In this document: positions 1 through 7,854 of the stretch, piece by piece
Layout: every line of letters begins with the position of its first letter
Position numbering within the stretch: the first letter of the stretch is position 1
NCBI GenBank assembly: GCA_965203635.1
Contig: OZ241903.1
Location: forward strand, 682,001 to 746,000
DNA: 64,000 nucleotides
DNA from: Aldehydirespirator sp965203635
Lineage (GTDB): Bacteria > Actinomycetota > Acidimicrobiia > Acidimicrobiales > Aldehydirespiratoraceae
Reading direction: 5' to 3'
Notes under the pieces: model-generated
The model's input: the letters and a program-made list of their open reading frames with translations, nothing else
What the model was told of the DNA's origin: nothing
The model's database searches: none
Made by a program: the position numbers and the translations under genes

Positions 1-59
1 GGATTTGTCATCATGGCACGTTAGCCTGCGGACAATTCGCCACCACCTGGAGGTAACCC

Positions 60-722
60 ATGGGACTGCGCATCAACGACACCGCTCCCGACTTCACCGC
101 CGACACCACTGAGGGAGAGATCAACTTCCACGAGTGGATCGGCGACGGATGGGCGCTGCTGTTCTCCCACCCGAAGGACTTCACCCCGGTCTGCACCACC
201 GAGCTGGGTGCGGTGGCCGGCCTGAAGCCCGAGTTCGCGGCCCGCAACTGCAAGATCATCGGCATCAGCGTCGACGGGGTGAGCGACCACGTCGGCTGGT
301 CCGCCGACATCGAGACGGCGACCGGCAACGCGGTCAACTACCCGTTGATCGGCGACCCCGGGCTCAACGTGGTGAAGCTCTACGACATGCTCCCGGCCGA
401 CGCCGGCGACACGTCCGAGGGACGCACCGCGGCCGACAACGCCACCGCCCGCTCGGTGTTCATCATCGGCCCCGACAAGAAGATCAAGGCCTCCCTCACC
501 TACCCGATGACCACCGGCCGCAACTTCGCCGAGATCCTGCGCCTGCTCGACTCGGTCCAGCTCACCGCCCACGAGCAGGTGGCCACCCCGGCCAACTGGC
601 AGCAGGGCGAGGACGTGATCATCGTGCCCGCAGTCTCGAACGAGGCCGCGGCCGAGAAGTACCCCGACGGCTGGGAGGCCCCCCTGCCCTACCTGCGGGT
701 GGTTCCGCAGCCCGGCACCTGA
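60..722 (+). CDS. 1-Cys peroxiredoxin (Prx6 family)
   Basis: Thiol peroxidase of 220 residues that should reduce hydrogen peroxide and organic hydroperoxides in the cytoplasm. The peroxidatic cysteine is Cys45 in the motif PVCTTE, preceded by HPKDFTP; no resolving cysteine is evident, and the long C-terminal region with YPxGW and LPYLR is typical of the Prx6/1-Cys branch. Length matches the family (about 215-225). The start is supported by a GGAGG ribosome site about 5 nt upstream of the ATG. In actinobacteria such enzymes may be recycled by mycothiol, consistent with mshC in this window (inference). The gene stands alone, followed by a palindromic repeat. Confidence 0.93.
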   Translation: MGLRINDTAPDFTADTTEGEINFHEWIGDGWALLFSHPKDFTPVCTTELGAVAGLKPEFAARNCKIIGISVDGVSDHVGWSADIETATGNAVNYPLIGDPGLNVVKLYDMLPADAGDTSEGRTAADNATARSVFIIGPDKKIKASLTYPMTTGRNFAEILRLLDSVQLTAHEQVATPANWQQGEDVIIVPAVSNEAAAEKYPDGWEAPLPYLRVVPQPGT

Positions 723-754
723 GCGGCTTCGCCCCTGCCCCTACCGCCGCCGCC

Positions 755-806
755 CCGAAATCCCTGTAGCCAACGACATCACAGGTCCCTCACCACAGGA
801 ATTCGG
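755..806. repeat. Palindromic intergenic repeat, type CCGAAATCCC, copy 1
   Basis: Imperfect inverted repeat whose arms read CCGAAATCCCTGT and ACAGGAATTCGG. It lies between the peroxiredoxin and the dehydratase gene. A second, clearly related copy is at 7802-7853: both start CCGAAATCCC, then AGCCA, contain AGGTCC and end ACAGGAAT. It may act as a terminator for the peroxiredoxin gene, but there is no T-tract. Confidence 0.6.
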
Positions 807-831
807 CGGGGCGTCAGCGCCCGCAGGCACC

Positions 832-837
832 TACGCT
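832..837 (+). promoter_or_regulatory. -10-like box TACGCT, probable leaderless promoter
   Basis: TACGCT fits the actinobacterial TANNNT -10 pattern and ends 6 nt before the ATG at 844, so transcription would start at or next to the start codon. No ribosome site precedes that ATG. The same geometry recurs before eight other genes in the window. Confidence 0.5.
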
Positions 838-843
838 GCGGCG

Positions 844-2016
844 ATGACGCCGACCATCGCAGACATCAGGGCCGCGCCGCTGCGCCACCCTGAGGTGTTG
901 GGACGTCCGCAGACGAGCCAGGCCTCGTGGGATCCATGGGGCCTGATGCACCCGCTGTCCTACGACGCGGCCTTCGCCGGGCAGGCCGAGCGCTTCGCGC
1001 CGCCGTGGGGGGAGGTCGTCTGCGTGGCCACCGCCTCCGACGGCACCTTCGGCGTGGGCATGACGAGCCAGGCCGGCCCCGTCGTTCCCATCATCAACGA
1101 CTTCTTCGCGCCGATGGCCGCCGACGAGCCGGCCCTGGCCACCGAGAGGCTGTGGAACATGATGATGCGCAGCGCCAACAGCGCATTCGGAGCCTTCGGG
1201 ATCGCCTCGTTCGCGGTGAGCGCGGTGGATCTGGCCCTGTGGGACCTGAAGGGCAAGATCCTGGGCGTGCCCGTGTACGAGCTCGTGGGCGGCCCGGCCC
1301 GGGACCGCACCCGCTGCTACGCCACCGGCAACGACCTCGACGACCTGCGCGACCGGGGCTTCGAGGCCTTCAAGCTGGCCTGCCCGGTCGGCTCGGGCGC
1401 AGCCACCGCCGGGATCGAGGAGGCCGAGCGCCTGGTGGCCGGCGCCCGCTCGGAACTGGGACCCGACGCGGACATCATGTTCGACTGCTGGCCGGTCCTC
1501 GACGCGGCCTACGCCGTCCGGCTCGGCGAGGCGGTGCGGCCCTACCGCCTGACATGGATCGAGGACTACGCCCAGCCCGACGACTGGCCCGGCTACGCCG
1601 AGGTACGCCGGCGCCTGCCCTCGCAGATGCTGGCCACCGGCGAGCGCTGGTACACCGACCGCACCTTCGCCCACGCCGCCGAGCAGCGCCTCGTCGATGT
1701 GATGCAGCCCGACGTCCAGTGGGTGGGTGGAGCCACCGCGGTTCTCAAGATCGCGGCCATCGCGGCCGCGGCCGGCCTTGAGCTGGCCCTCCACGGCGGC
1801 GCCAACGACTCCTACGGCCAGCACCTCTGCCACGGGCTGCCCGGCAATCGCTGGGCGGAGATGTTCGTGGGCTGCGGGCCCGGAGAGTCGCTGAAGGGCG
1901 CCTGGCGGTCCACGCCGGGCATGTCCATCCCGGCCGACGGCTGGCTGGTGCCCAGCGACGCCCCCGGCTTCGGCATTGAGTTGACCCGCGACCAACTGGA
2001 AGCGGCCGTCGCCTGA
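844..2016 (+). CDS. Enolase-superfamily sugar-acid dehydratase (rhamnonate dehydratase-like)
   Basis: 390-residue member of the mandelate racemase/muconate lactonizing subgroup of the enolase superfamily. Visible features are the N-terminal capping domain (about 1-130), the segment LALWDLKGK, and the barrel with metal ligands in MFDCWP, WIEDY and ATGER, followed by LHGG where the catalytic histidine is expected. CYATGN and FKLACP resemble L-rhamnonate dehydratases, so dehydration of a C5/C6 aldonic acid to a 2-keto-3-deoxy acid is likely; exact substrate is not shown by the sequence. Preceded by a leaderless-type -10 box. No aldolase or transporter partner is adjacent. Confidence 0.82.
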   Translation: MTPTIADIRAAPLRHPEVLGRPQTSQASWDPWGLMHPLSYDAAFAGQAERFAPPWGEVVCVATASDGTFGVGMTSQAGPVVPIINDFFAPMAADEPALATERLWNMMMRSANSAFGAFGIASFAVSAVDLALWDLKGKILGVPVYELVGGPARDRTRCYATGNDLDDLRDRGFEAFKLACPVGSGAATAGIEEAERLVAGARSELGPDADIMFDCWPVLDAAYAVRLGEAVRPYRLTWIEDYAQPDDWPGYAEVRRRLPSQMLATGERWYTDRTFAHAAEQRLVDVMQPDVQWVGGATAVLKIAAIAAAAGLELALHGGANDSYGQHLCHGLPGNRWAEMFVGCGPGESLKGAWRSTPGMSIPADGWLVPSDAPGFGIELTRDQLEAAVA

Positions 2017-2044
2017 AGAGCCCGACTGGCGCTCCCCCCGGTCG

Positions 2045-2099
2045 CAGAATCTCGGGAGGATTAACCGGCCTCTACCACCCAAAACCAACCCGAGATCTG
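2045..2099. terminator. Stem-loop between convergent genes
   Basis: ATCTCGGG (2049-2056) and CCCGAGAT (2089-2096) form a perfect 8-bp stem, extended by CAG/CTG with one bulged A. It sits in the 98-bp gap between the convergent dehydratase and nicotinamidase genes, so it could serve both as a terminator. Ends GAA.../...ATCTG resemble the other nested palindromes of the window. Confidence 0.55.
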
Positions 2100-2114
2100 T
2101 AGGGCCGGGGCGGG

Positions 2115-2693
2115 TCAGTCGACGATGGTGACGCCGGCGGAGGCCATCTCCTCCAGGGCGGCCTCGGAAGTGTCGGAGGTGACTCCGGCGCAGTGCTCGA
2201 CCAGCACCGACGTCTCGAAGCCGGCTTCGGTCGCGTCCAGCGCGGTAGCTCGCACGCAGTGGTCGGTGGCGATGCCCACCACGTCGACGGCCTTCACGCC
2301 GCGCTCGGTGAGCCAGTCCCGCAAGCCCACATCCTCGCTGGATCCCGACACCCCCTCGAAGCTGCTGTAGCCGTTGCTGTACTGGCCCTTGAGGAACACC
2401 TCGTCCAGCGCCACCTGCAGGTTCGGCGAGAAGGCGGCGCCCTGTGTACCGGCCGCGCAGTGCACCGGCCACGAGGTCACGAAGTCGGGGTTGGTGCCCG
2501 GTGCGGCGTAGTGCTCCCCCGGGTCGATGTGCCAGTCCTTGGACGCGACCACGTAGTCGTAGCGGCCCCCGGCCCGGTCCAGGCCAACCAGGCCGGTGAT
2601 GGAGGAGGCCACCGCATGCCCGCCGTCCACCGCCAGCGACCCGCCTTCACAGAAGTCGTTCTGCACGTCCACGATGATCAGCGCCTTGTGCAT
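2115..2693 (-). CDS. pncA: Nicotinamidase (isochorismatase fold), internal start within the pncB frame
   Basis: 192-residue amidohydrolase converting nicotinamide to nicotinate and ammonia. Catalytic triad visible as Asp9 in VDVQNDF, the lysine of FLKGQY and the cysteine of GIATDHC; metal ligands in KDWHIDPGEHY and the family motif PVHCAAGTQGAAF. Length is that of stand-alone PncA proteins. The ATG is preceded by GAGAGGAG with about 5 nt spacing, a good ribosome site, which argues that a separate nicotinamidase is made even though the phosphoribosyltransferase frame runs into it. It feeds nicotinate to the upstream domain. Confidence 0.85.
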   Translation of the reverse strand: MHKALIIVDVQNDFCEGGSLAVDGGHAVASSITGLVGLDRAGGRYDYVVASKDWHIDPGEHYAAPGTNPDFVTSWPVHCAAGTQGAAFSPNLQVALDEVFLKGQYSNGYSSFEGVSGSSEDVGLRDWLTERGVKAVDVVGIATDHCVRATALDATEAGFETSVLVEHCAGVTSDTSEAALEEMASAGVTIVD

Positions 2694-4100
2694 CTCATCT
2701 CCTCTCCCGGCATGCCGAGCGCCCCGTGCCGACGTCGACTGCCCTCCCTCTCCGTTCGATGATCCTGTCGCGGCCGGCGCCTCCATCCCCACCCATTCGG
2801 TGGGTACGGCCGGCGAGCGTCGGGGGTGCGGAACCCGATCCTCGGGCCGCAGCCCCTGACGTCGCTCAGCACAGCGGCGCCGGGCTGCCGCGGGATCATC
2901 CTGCCAGGCCCGCTCGCCCCCTGCCATAAGGGGGACCTGCGGGTCGTGACTGCCGGCAGGACCGGCCATGCCCGCCGGCGACAGCACCTCCGCCCTCCAG
3001 TAACCGTCTGCGTCGACGGTGCGGTGAACTTGCTTGCGGCCGCCGACGGTGGTCTTGCCCGGCGACAGTTTGCCCACCGCTCGCAACGGCGCGCCCGCGC
3101 CCATGCTGTCGGCGATGGCCACCAGCTTGTACACCACCGACGCGGTGGGATGGCCCGAGCCGGTGACCAGGCTGGTGCCCACCAGGTAGGCGTCGATGGG
3201 GGCGGCCGCGTCCTCCAGTTCCGCCACCCGGAACTCGTCCAGATCCCCGGAGGCGACGATGCGGCAGCCCTCCGCGCCGAGCGAGTCGAGCAGGGTTCGG
3301 GCCCGGATGCTGGCCGCCAGCAGGTTGCCGCTGTCGATTCGCACCGCGCCGATGTCACGGCCCACCACCTGCACGGCCCGCCGGATTCCCTCCAGCACGT
3401 CGAACGTGTCGACCAGGTAGGTGGAGCCGGTGCCGAGCGCGTCCCGTTGAGCCCTGAACGCCGTGTGCTCGTCGGCATGGGCCAGCACGAAGGCGTGGGC
3501 GGTGGTGCCCCCGGTCGGTATGGCGTAGCGACGGCCCGCCTCCAAGTTCGACGTGGTGTCGAAGCCGCCGATGTGGGCGGCCCGGGCTGCGGCCACTGCG
3601 GCGTCGGGGTCGGCGCGGCGGCTGCCGCCCTCTATGAGCAGGCGGCCGTGGGCAACGTCGCGCACCCGGGCCGCGGCCGAGGCCACCGCGCAGTCGTAGT
3701 TCAGGATCGACAGCACCACCGTCTCGAGCACCACACACTCGGCAAAGCCGCCCTCCACGGTAAGCACCGGCGAGTAGGGGAAGAACAGCTCACCATCGGG
3801 GTAGCCGGTCACGTCGCCGCTGAAGCGATAGGAGTGGAGCCATTCGACCACGTCGGGGTCGGTCACCACGCCCGCGGCGGTGAGATGGTCCACCGTCGCC
3901 TGGTCGAAGCGGAAGCGCTCGATGGCGTCGATGATCCGGTCCACGCCGGCCACCACGCCGTAGGCCCGACCGGCCGGCAGCCGGCGGGCGAACGCCTCGA
4001 ACACGGCCCGGCGCTCGGCAATGCCGGACTGAAGGGCCGAGGCCACCATCGTGAGCTCGTAGTGGTCGGTCTTCAGGGCCATGGAGGCACCGCGATCCAC
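2115..4100 (-). CDS. pncB: Nicotinate phosphoribosyltransferase, open in frame through nicotinamidase
   Basis: One uninterrupted 661-codon frame. Residues 1 to about 430 are a nicotinate phosphoribosyltransferase (TDHYELTM near the N-terminus, FEAFARRLP, GTTAHAF, RIDSGNL, SGDLDEF, GTSLVTGSG), which makes nicotinate mononucleotide from nicotinate and PRPP with ATP. Residues 430-469 are a Gly/Ser/Arg-rich stretch with no domain, and residues 470-661 are a complete nicotinamidase. No stop codon separates them, so either a bifunctional NAD-salvage fusion is made or ribosomes reinitiate at the internal ATG at 2693. The GTG at 4100 lies 7 nt after a TAGCGT box (leaderless); an ATG at 4082 is an alternative start. 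Both activities are consecutive steps of NAD salvage. Confidence 0.85.
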   Translation of the reverse strand: MDRGASMALKTDHYELTMVASALQSGIAERRAVFEAFARRLPAGRAYGVVAGVDRIIDAIERFRFDQATVDHLTAAGVVTDPDVVEWLHSYRFSGDVTGYPDGELFFPYSPVLTVEGGFAECVVLETVVLSILNYDCAVASAAARVRDVAHGRLLIEGGSRRADPDAAVAAARAAHIGGFDTTSNLEAGRRYAIPTGGTTAHAFVLAHADEHTAFRAQRDALGTGSTYLVDTFDVLEGIRRAVQVVGRDIGAVRIDSGNLLAASIRARTLLDSLGAEGCRIVASGDLDEFRVAELEDAAAPIDAYLVGTSLVTGSGHPTASVVYKLVAIADSMGAGAPLRAVGKLSPGKTTVGGRKQVHRTVDADGYWRAEVLSPAGMAGPAGSHDPQVPLMAGGERAWQDDPAAARRRCAERRQGLRPEDRVPHPRRSPAVPTEWVGMEAPAATGSSNGEGGQSTSARGARHAGRGDEMHKALIIVDVQNDFCEGGSLAVDGGHAVASSITGLVGLDRAGGRYDYVVASKDWHIDPGEHYAAPGTNPDFVTSWPVHCAAGTQGAAFSPNLQVALDEVFLKGQYSNGYSSFEGVSGSSEDVGLRDWLTERGVKAVDVVGIATDHCVRATALDATEAGFETSVLVEHCAGVTSDTSEAALEEMASAGVTIVD

Positions 4101-4107
4101 GACCCAA

Positions 4108-4113
4108 ACGCTA
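4108..4113 (-). promoter_or_regulatory. -10-like box TAGCGT before pncB
   Basis: TAGCGT on the minus strand ends 7 nt before the GTG at 4100, the leaderless geometry seen repeatedly here. It overlaps the first of two tandem 20-bp repeats (4109-4128 and 4131-4150). Confidence 0.5.
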
Positions 4114-4150
4114 CCGGCACAGGCCGAGAGCGCTACCGGCAGAGGCCGAG
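4109..4150. repeat. Two tandem 20-bp repeats upstream of pncB
   Basis: CGCTACCGGCACAGGCCGAG (4109-4128) is repeated at 4131-4150 with one mismatch, a 22-bp period, about two helical turns. The array covers the probable pncB promoter, so it may be a regulator-binding site; regulator unknown. Confidence 0.5.
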
Positions 4151-4188
4151 CGGTCGGGCCTCACGTCGTAGCAGATCCAGGGGGACTC

Positions 4189-4237
4189 AGCGAGGCCGTG
4201 GCCCGAGCGGCCCGTGAGCGAAGCGAACAAGAGCGGG
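4189..4237 (+). repeat. 49-bp upstream element, copy 1
   Basis: Member of a dispersed family containing GCGGCCCGTGAGCGAAGC and ending AAGAGCGGG. It is identical over 49 bp to the copy at 26644-26692 (opposite strand) and similar to 42653-42689 and 45524-45572. It ends 30 nt before the ABC exporter start. Its translation MSEANKSG is what makes an artefactual longer N-terminus possible for that gene. Confidence 0.75.
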
Positions 4238-4253
4238 CAAACAGCACGGTCCG

Positions 4254-4259
4254 TAGGCT
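4254..4259 (+). promoter_or_regulatory. -10-like box TAGGCT before the ABC exporter
   Basis: TAGGCT ends 8 nt before the ATG at 4268, so the mRNA is probably leaderless or nearly so. This supports 4268 rather than the ATG-less upstream GTG inside the 49-bp repeat. Confidence 0.45.
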
Positions 4260-4267
4260 CGGCTTCG

Positions 4268-6148
4268 ATGATGACTGCGTGGGGAGTCATGCACTCCATG
4301 GCGGCCGACCGCTCCGCTCTGGAGGGCAAGACAATCACCGCCGACACCCGTCGCCGGGTGTGGGGGTTCGCCCGTGCCTACCGCGCCGCGATCGTCGCCT
4401 TCATCGTCATCGTCGTGGCGTCCACGTTCCTCGGGCTGCTGTCGCCGCTGGTGATCCGGGAGATATTCGACTCCGCCATCGCCGAGGGCGACGGCGGCTA
4501 CCTGAACGTGCTGTTCGGCGTGCTGATCGCCGCCGCGGCGGGCGAGGCGCTGCTGTCACTGCTGGCGCGCCGGCTCAGCTCCGGCATCGGCGAGGGCCTG
4601 ATCTTCGATCTCCGGATGAGGCTGTTCGACCACGTGCAACGCATGCCGCTGGCCTTCTTCACCCGCACCCAGACCGGCACCCTGGTGAGCCGGCTCAACA
4701 ACGACGTGATCGGCGCCCAGCGGGCCTTCACCGGCACGCTCGGCACGGTGGTGTCCAACATCATCACCCTGACCGGGACGCTGATCGCCATGTTCGTGCT
4801 GGAGTGGCGGCTCACCCTGCTGGCGGTGGCGATCCTGCCGCTGTTCGTGCTGCCGGCCCGGCGGGTGGGCCGGGGCCTCCAGGCCATCACCCGGGAGGGC
4901 ATGAACCTCAACGCCTCGATGAACAACACCATGACCGAGCGGTTCAACGTGGCCGGAGCGCTGCTGGTCAAGCTGTTCGGCCGCCATGACGACGAGGCCG
5001 CCGACTTCTCCGGCCGGGCCGGGCGGGTGCGCGACATCGGGGTCCGCAGCGCCATGTACTCGCAGATCTTCCTCATCGCGCTGACCCTGGTGGGCGCGGT
5101 GGGAACCGCCATCGTCTACTGGCTGGGCGGCCATCTGGCCATCGACGGCGCGCTCAGCGCGGGCACGCTGGTGGCGCTGGGCCTGTACACGGTGCGGATC
5201 TATGTGCCCCTGACCAGCCTGTCCAACGCCCGGGTGGACGTGATGTCGGCGTTCGTCAGCTTCGAGCGGGTGTTCGAGGTCCTCGACACCCCCAACCCGA
5301 TCACCGACAGCCCCGAGGCCGGCGATCTGGATCAGCCGTCGGGCCGGGTCCAGTTCCGGGAGGTGCACTTCGCCTACCCGTCGGCGGACGGCACTCCCGA
5401 GTCGCTGGGGGTGGCCGCCGCCTCCGAGAGCACCGCGGCGCCGGTCGAGGTGCTGACCGGCATCGACCTGGACATCGAGCCGGGCCGGATGGTGGCGGTG
5501 GTGGGTCCGTCGGGCTCGGGCAAGACCACGCTCGTCTCGCTGGTGCCCCGGCTGTACGACGTCACCGGGGGCGCGGTGCTGGTGGACGGTGTCGATGTGC
5601 GCCGCTTGAAGCAGGCGTCACTGCGGGCCGCCATTGGCACCGTCACCCAGGACCCGCACCTGTTCCACGACACGGTGGCCTCCAACCTGCGCTACGCCCG
5701 GCCCAACGCCGCGGACACGCGGCTGGTCGAGGCGTGCCGTGCCGCCCGCATCCACGACCTGATCGCGTCCCTGCCCGACGGCTACGACACGGTGGTGGGT
5801 GAGCGGGGCTACCGCCTGTCGGGCGGCGAGAAGCAGCGTCTGGCCATCGCCCGGATGCTGCTCAAGGATCCGGCCATCGTCATCCTCGACGAGGCCACGT
5901 CGCATCTCGACACCGAGAACGAGGCCCTGGTGCAGGAGGCTCTGACCGAGGCGCTGAGGGGCCGCACGTCGCTGGTGGTGGCCCATCGACTGTCCACCAT
6001 CGTCGACGCGGACCTGATCGTGGTGCTCGACGAGGGCCGGATCACCGAGTCGGGCACCCACGACGAGCTGCGCCTCGCCGGCGGCCTGTACGCCGAGCTG
6101 TACGAGGGCCTGCTCCGAGCCGAGATCGCCGAGCGGATGGTGCCATGA
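4268..6148 (+). CDS. ABC exporter, fused membrane and ATPase domains
   Basis: 626-residue half-transporter of the lipid/drug/peptide exporter type. About six membrane helices lie in residues 30-310 and the nucleotide-binding domain in the C-terminal 230 residues, with Walker A GPSGSGKTT, Q-loop in TQDPHLF, signature LSGGEKQR, Walker B IVILDEAT and the H-loop in VVAHRLS. It should work as a homodimer in the plasma membrane; substrate unknown. Alternative ATGs exist at 4289 and 4298 (a GGGGAG lies 11 nt before the latter); 4268 was chosen from the promoter. The stop overlaps the xseA start (ATGA). Confidence 0.9.
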   Translation: MMTAWGVMHSMAADRSALEGKTITADTRRRVWGFARAYRAAIVAFIVIVVASTFLGLLSPLVIREIFDSAIAEGDGGYLNVLFGVLIAAAAGEALLSLLARRLSSGIGEGLIFDLRMRLFDHVQRMPLAFFTRTQTGTLVSRLNNDVIGAQRAFTGTLGTVVSNIITLTGTLIAMFVLEWRLTLLAVAILPLFVLPARRVGRGLQAITREGMNLNASMNNTMTERFNVAGALLVKLFGRHDDEAADFSGRAGRVRDIGVRSAMYSQIFLIALTLVGAVGTAIVYWLGGHLAIDGALSAGTLVALGLYTVRIYVPLTSLSNARVDVMSAFVSFERVFEVLDTPNPITDSPEAGDLDQPSGRVQFREVHFAYPSADGTPESLGVAAASESTAAPVEVLTGIDLDIEPGRMVAVVGPSGSGKTTLVSLVPRLYDVTGGAVLVDGVDVRRLKQASLRAAIGTVTQDPHLFHDTVASNLRYARPNAADTRLVEACRAARIHDLIASLPDGYDTVVGERGYRLSGGEKQRLAIARMLLKDPAIVILDEATSHLDTENEALVQEALTEALRGRTSLVVAHRLSTIVDADLIVVLDEGRITESGTHDELRLAGGLYAELYEGLLRAEIAERMVP

Positions 6149-7551
6149 GCGGTCTAGTTGCTGCCGATCAGACCCTGACGGTGGGCGAACTGGCCCAGGT
6201 GCTTCGCTGGACGCTGGACGAGGCCTTCGGTAGCGGGGTGTGGGTGGCAGGAGAGATCGACAGCATCACCCGGGCCCGCAGCGGCCACGTCTACTTCGAC
6301 CTGGTCGAGCGCTCCGAGCGGGCCGAGCCCGGCGCACCGCCGGTGGCCTCGCTGAACGTGGTGCTGTTCCGCGACGACAAGGACCGGGTCAACGCCACGA
6401 TCAGGCGCCACGGCAACGCCATCCGCATGGACAACGGAGTGAGCGTGCGCATCCAGGGGATGCTCGACTTCTACCCGCAGCGGGGCCAGCTCCAGTTGCG
6501 CATGATCGCCATCGACCCGGCCCACACACTCGGGGCGCTCGCGGCGGACCGCGACGCGCTGCTGCGGGTGCTGGCCGCGGAGGGAGCGCTACGCCGCAAC
6601 GCCGGTCTGGCTCTGGCGCCGGTGCCGCTGCGGGTGGGGATCGTCACGTCCCTGGACAGCGCCGCCCATGCCGACATGCTGCGGGTGCTGACCGGCAGCG
6701 GTCTCGCCTTCCAGGTGGTCGAGGTCGACACGCCGGTGCAGGGCGTTGACGCACCGGCGGCCATCGCGGCCGCGGTCACCGCAGCGGCCGACGACGCCGT
6801 CGATGTGGTGGTGCTGGCCCGCGGGGGCGGCAGCCGCACCGACCTCGTCGCCTTCGACCACGAGCTGGTGGCCCGGGCCATCGCCTCGTGCGAGCGTCCC
6901 GTCTTCACCGGCATAGGCCACGAGACGGACCGCAGCGTGGCCGACGAGACCGCCCACACCGCCTGCTCGACGCCGACGGCCGCGGCGGAGGCCGTGGTGC
7001 AGCTGGTCGAGGACTGGCTGGAGAGGCTCGACGGCACTGGCCGGTCGATCGCGGTGCGCAGCCGCCGGGTTCTGGCCATCTTGGAGCAACGCACCGGCAA
7101 GGCGGCCGCCGACACCGCCCGAGAGGCTCGGGCCTCGGCCCGGCGGGCCGATCGCAACCTCGACTCGGCCGCCCAGCGCCTCGTCCAGACAGGACGGACA
7201 GCCACGGCACGGGCCGGACGCCGAGTGGCCGCGGTCACATACCGGCTCGGGCAGGCCGGTCCGGCCGCGGAGCGTCGGGCTACCAGCAGGGTCGACCGGG
7301 CCTCGGCCCGGCTGTCGGTAGCCGGCCGTCACGAGATCCGCCACGCCCAGCGGCACCTGGACGCCATTGACACCCGGGTGCGGACCCTCGACCCGGCATT
7401 GATCCTGCGCCGGGGATGGTCGCTGACCCGCCGCGGCGACGGGACGCTGGTGCGCTCAGTTCAAGATGTCGCGCCCGGCGACGGCATCGTCACCCACGTA
7501 TCCGACGGCACGTTGGACAGTACGATCCTTGACCAGAGGCCGAGCCGATGA
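6145..7551 (+). CDS. xseA: Exodeoxyribonuclease VII large subunit
   Basis: 468-residue catalytic subunit that, with XseB, digests single-stranded DNA bidirectionally. N-terminal OB-fold (about 10-110, with WVAGEI and GHVYFDL), the catalytic core with VVLARGGGSRTDLVAFDHE and GIGHETDRS, then a long alanine/arginine-rich helical region (about 290-420) as in the family, and a C-terminal segment ending near ILRRGWSLTR. The start ATG overlaps the exporter stop, and the stop overlaps xseB, so all three are probably co-transcribed. Confidence 0.95.
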   Translation: MSGLVAADQTLTVGELAQVLRWTLDEAFGSGVWVAGEIDSITRARSGHVYFDLVERSERAEPGAPPVASLNVVLFRDDKDRVNATIRRHGNAIRMDNGVSVRIQGMLDFYPQRGQLQLRMIAIDPAHTLGALAADRDALLRVLAAEGALRRNAGLALAPVPLRVGIVTSLDSAAHADMLRVLTGSGLAFQVVEVDTPVQGVDAPAAIAAAVTAAADDAVDVVVLARGGGSRTDLVAFDHELVARAIASCERPVFTGIGHETDRSVADETAHTACSTPTAAAEAVVQLVEDWLERLDGTGRSIAVRSRRVLAILEQRTGKAAADTAREARASARRADRNLDSAAQRLVQTGRTATARAGRRVAAVTYRLGQAGPAAERRATSRVDRASARLSVAGRHEIRHAQRHLDAIDTRVRTLDPALILRRGWSLTRRGDGTLVRSVQDVAPGDGIVTHVSDGTLDSTILDQRPSR

Positions 7552-7790
7552 GCACTGAAGATCCCACTACCGGCCCCGGCAGCGCCGGCGAGCCCGGCTA
7601 CGCGGCGGCCATGGCCGAGCTCGAGCAGATCCTCCAAGAGCTCGAGGGCGAGGACCCCGACGTGGACGTGCTGGCCACCCGGGTCGAGCGGGCCGCCACC
7701 CTCATCGAGATCTGCCGGCGCCGGATCACCAACGCAGGCATCCAGGTCGAGAGAGTGGTAGCCGCGCTCGAGTCGGACACCGAGACGTGA
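7548..7790 (+). CDS. xseB: Exodeoxyribonuclease VII small subunit
   Basis: 80-residue helical partner of XseA with the family signature GYAAAMAELEQILQELE, then ARVERAATLIEICRRRI-like heptads predicted to form a coiled coil. Function is to complex with several copies per XseA. Start overlaps the xseA stop by 4 nt (ATGA), the usual arrangement. Confidence 0.93.
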   Translation: MSTEDPTTGPGSAGEPGYAAAMAELEQILQELEGEDPDVDVLATRVERAATLIEICRRRITNAGIQVERVVAALESDTET

Positions 7791-7801
7791 CCGTTCCCCC
7801 A

Positions 7802-7853
7802 CCGAAATCCCAGCCACCAAGGACCCTAGAGGTCCTCAACTACAGGAATCCCG
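7802..7853. repeat. Palindromic intergenic repeat, type CCGAAATCCC, copy 2
   Basis: Related to 755-806. It contains a perfect inner hairpin AGGACC-ctaga-GGTCCT (about 7820-7836) inside looser outer arms CCGAAATCCC and GGAATCCCG. It fills the space between xseB and the GTG of the next gene, whose start codon follows it by 1 nt, so it could be a terminator for xseB or a leader/translation-control structure. Confidence 0.6.
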
Positions 7854-7854
7854 T

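Noticed and set aside
4189..4267. N-terminal extension MSEANKSG of the ABC exporter
   Set aside because: It lies in the dispersed 49-bp element, which also occurs before unrelated genes.
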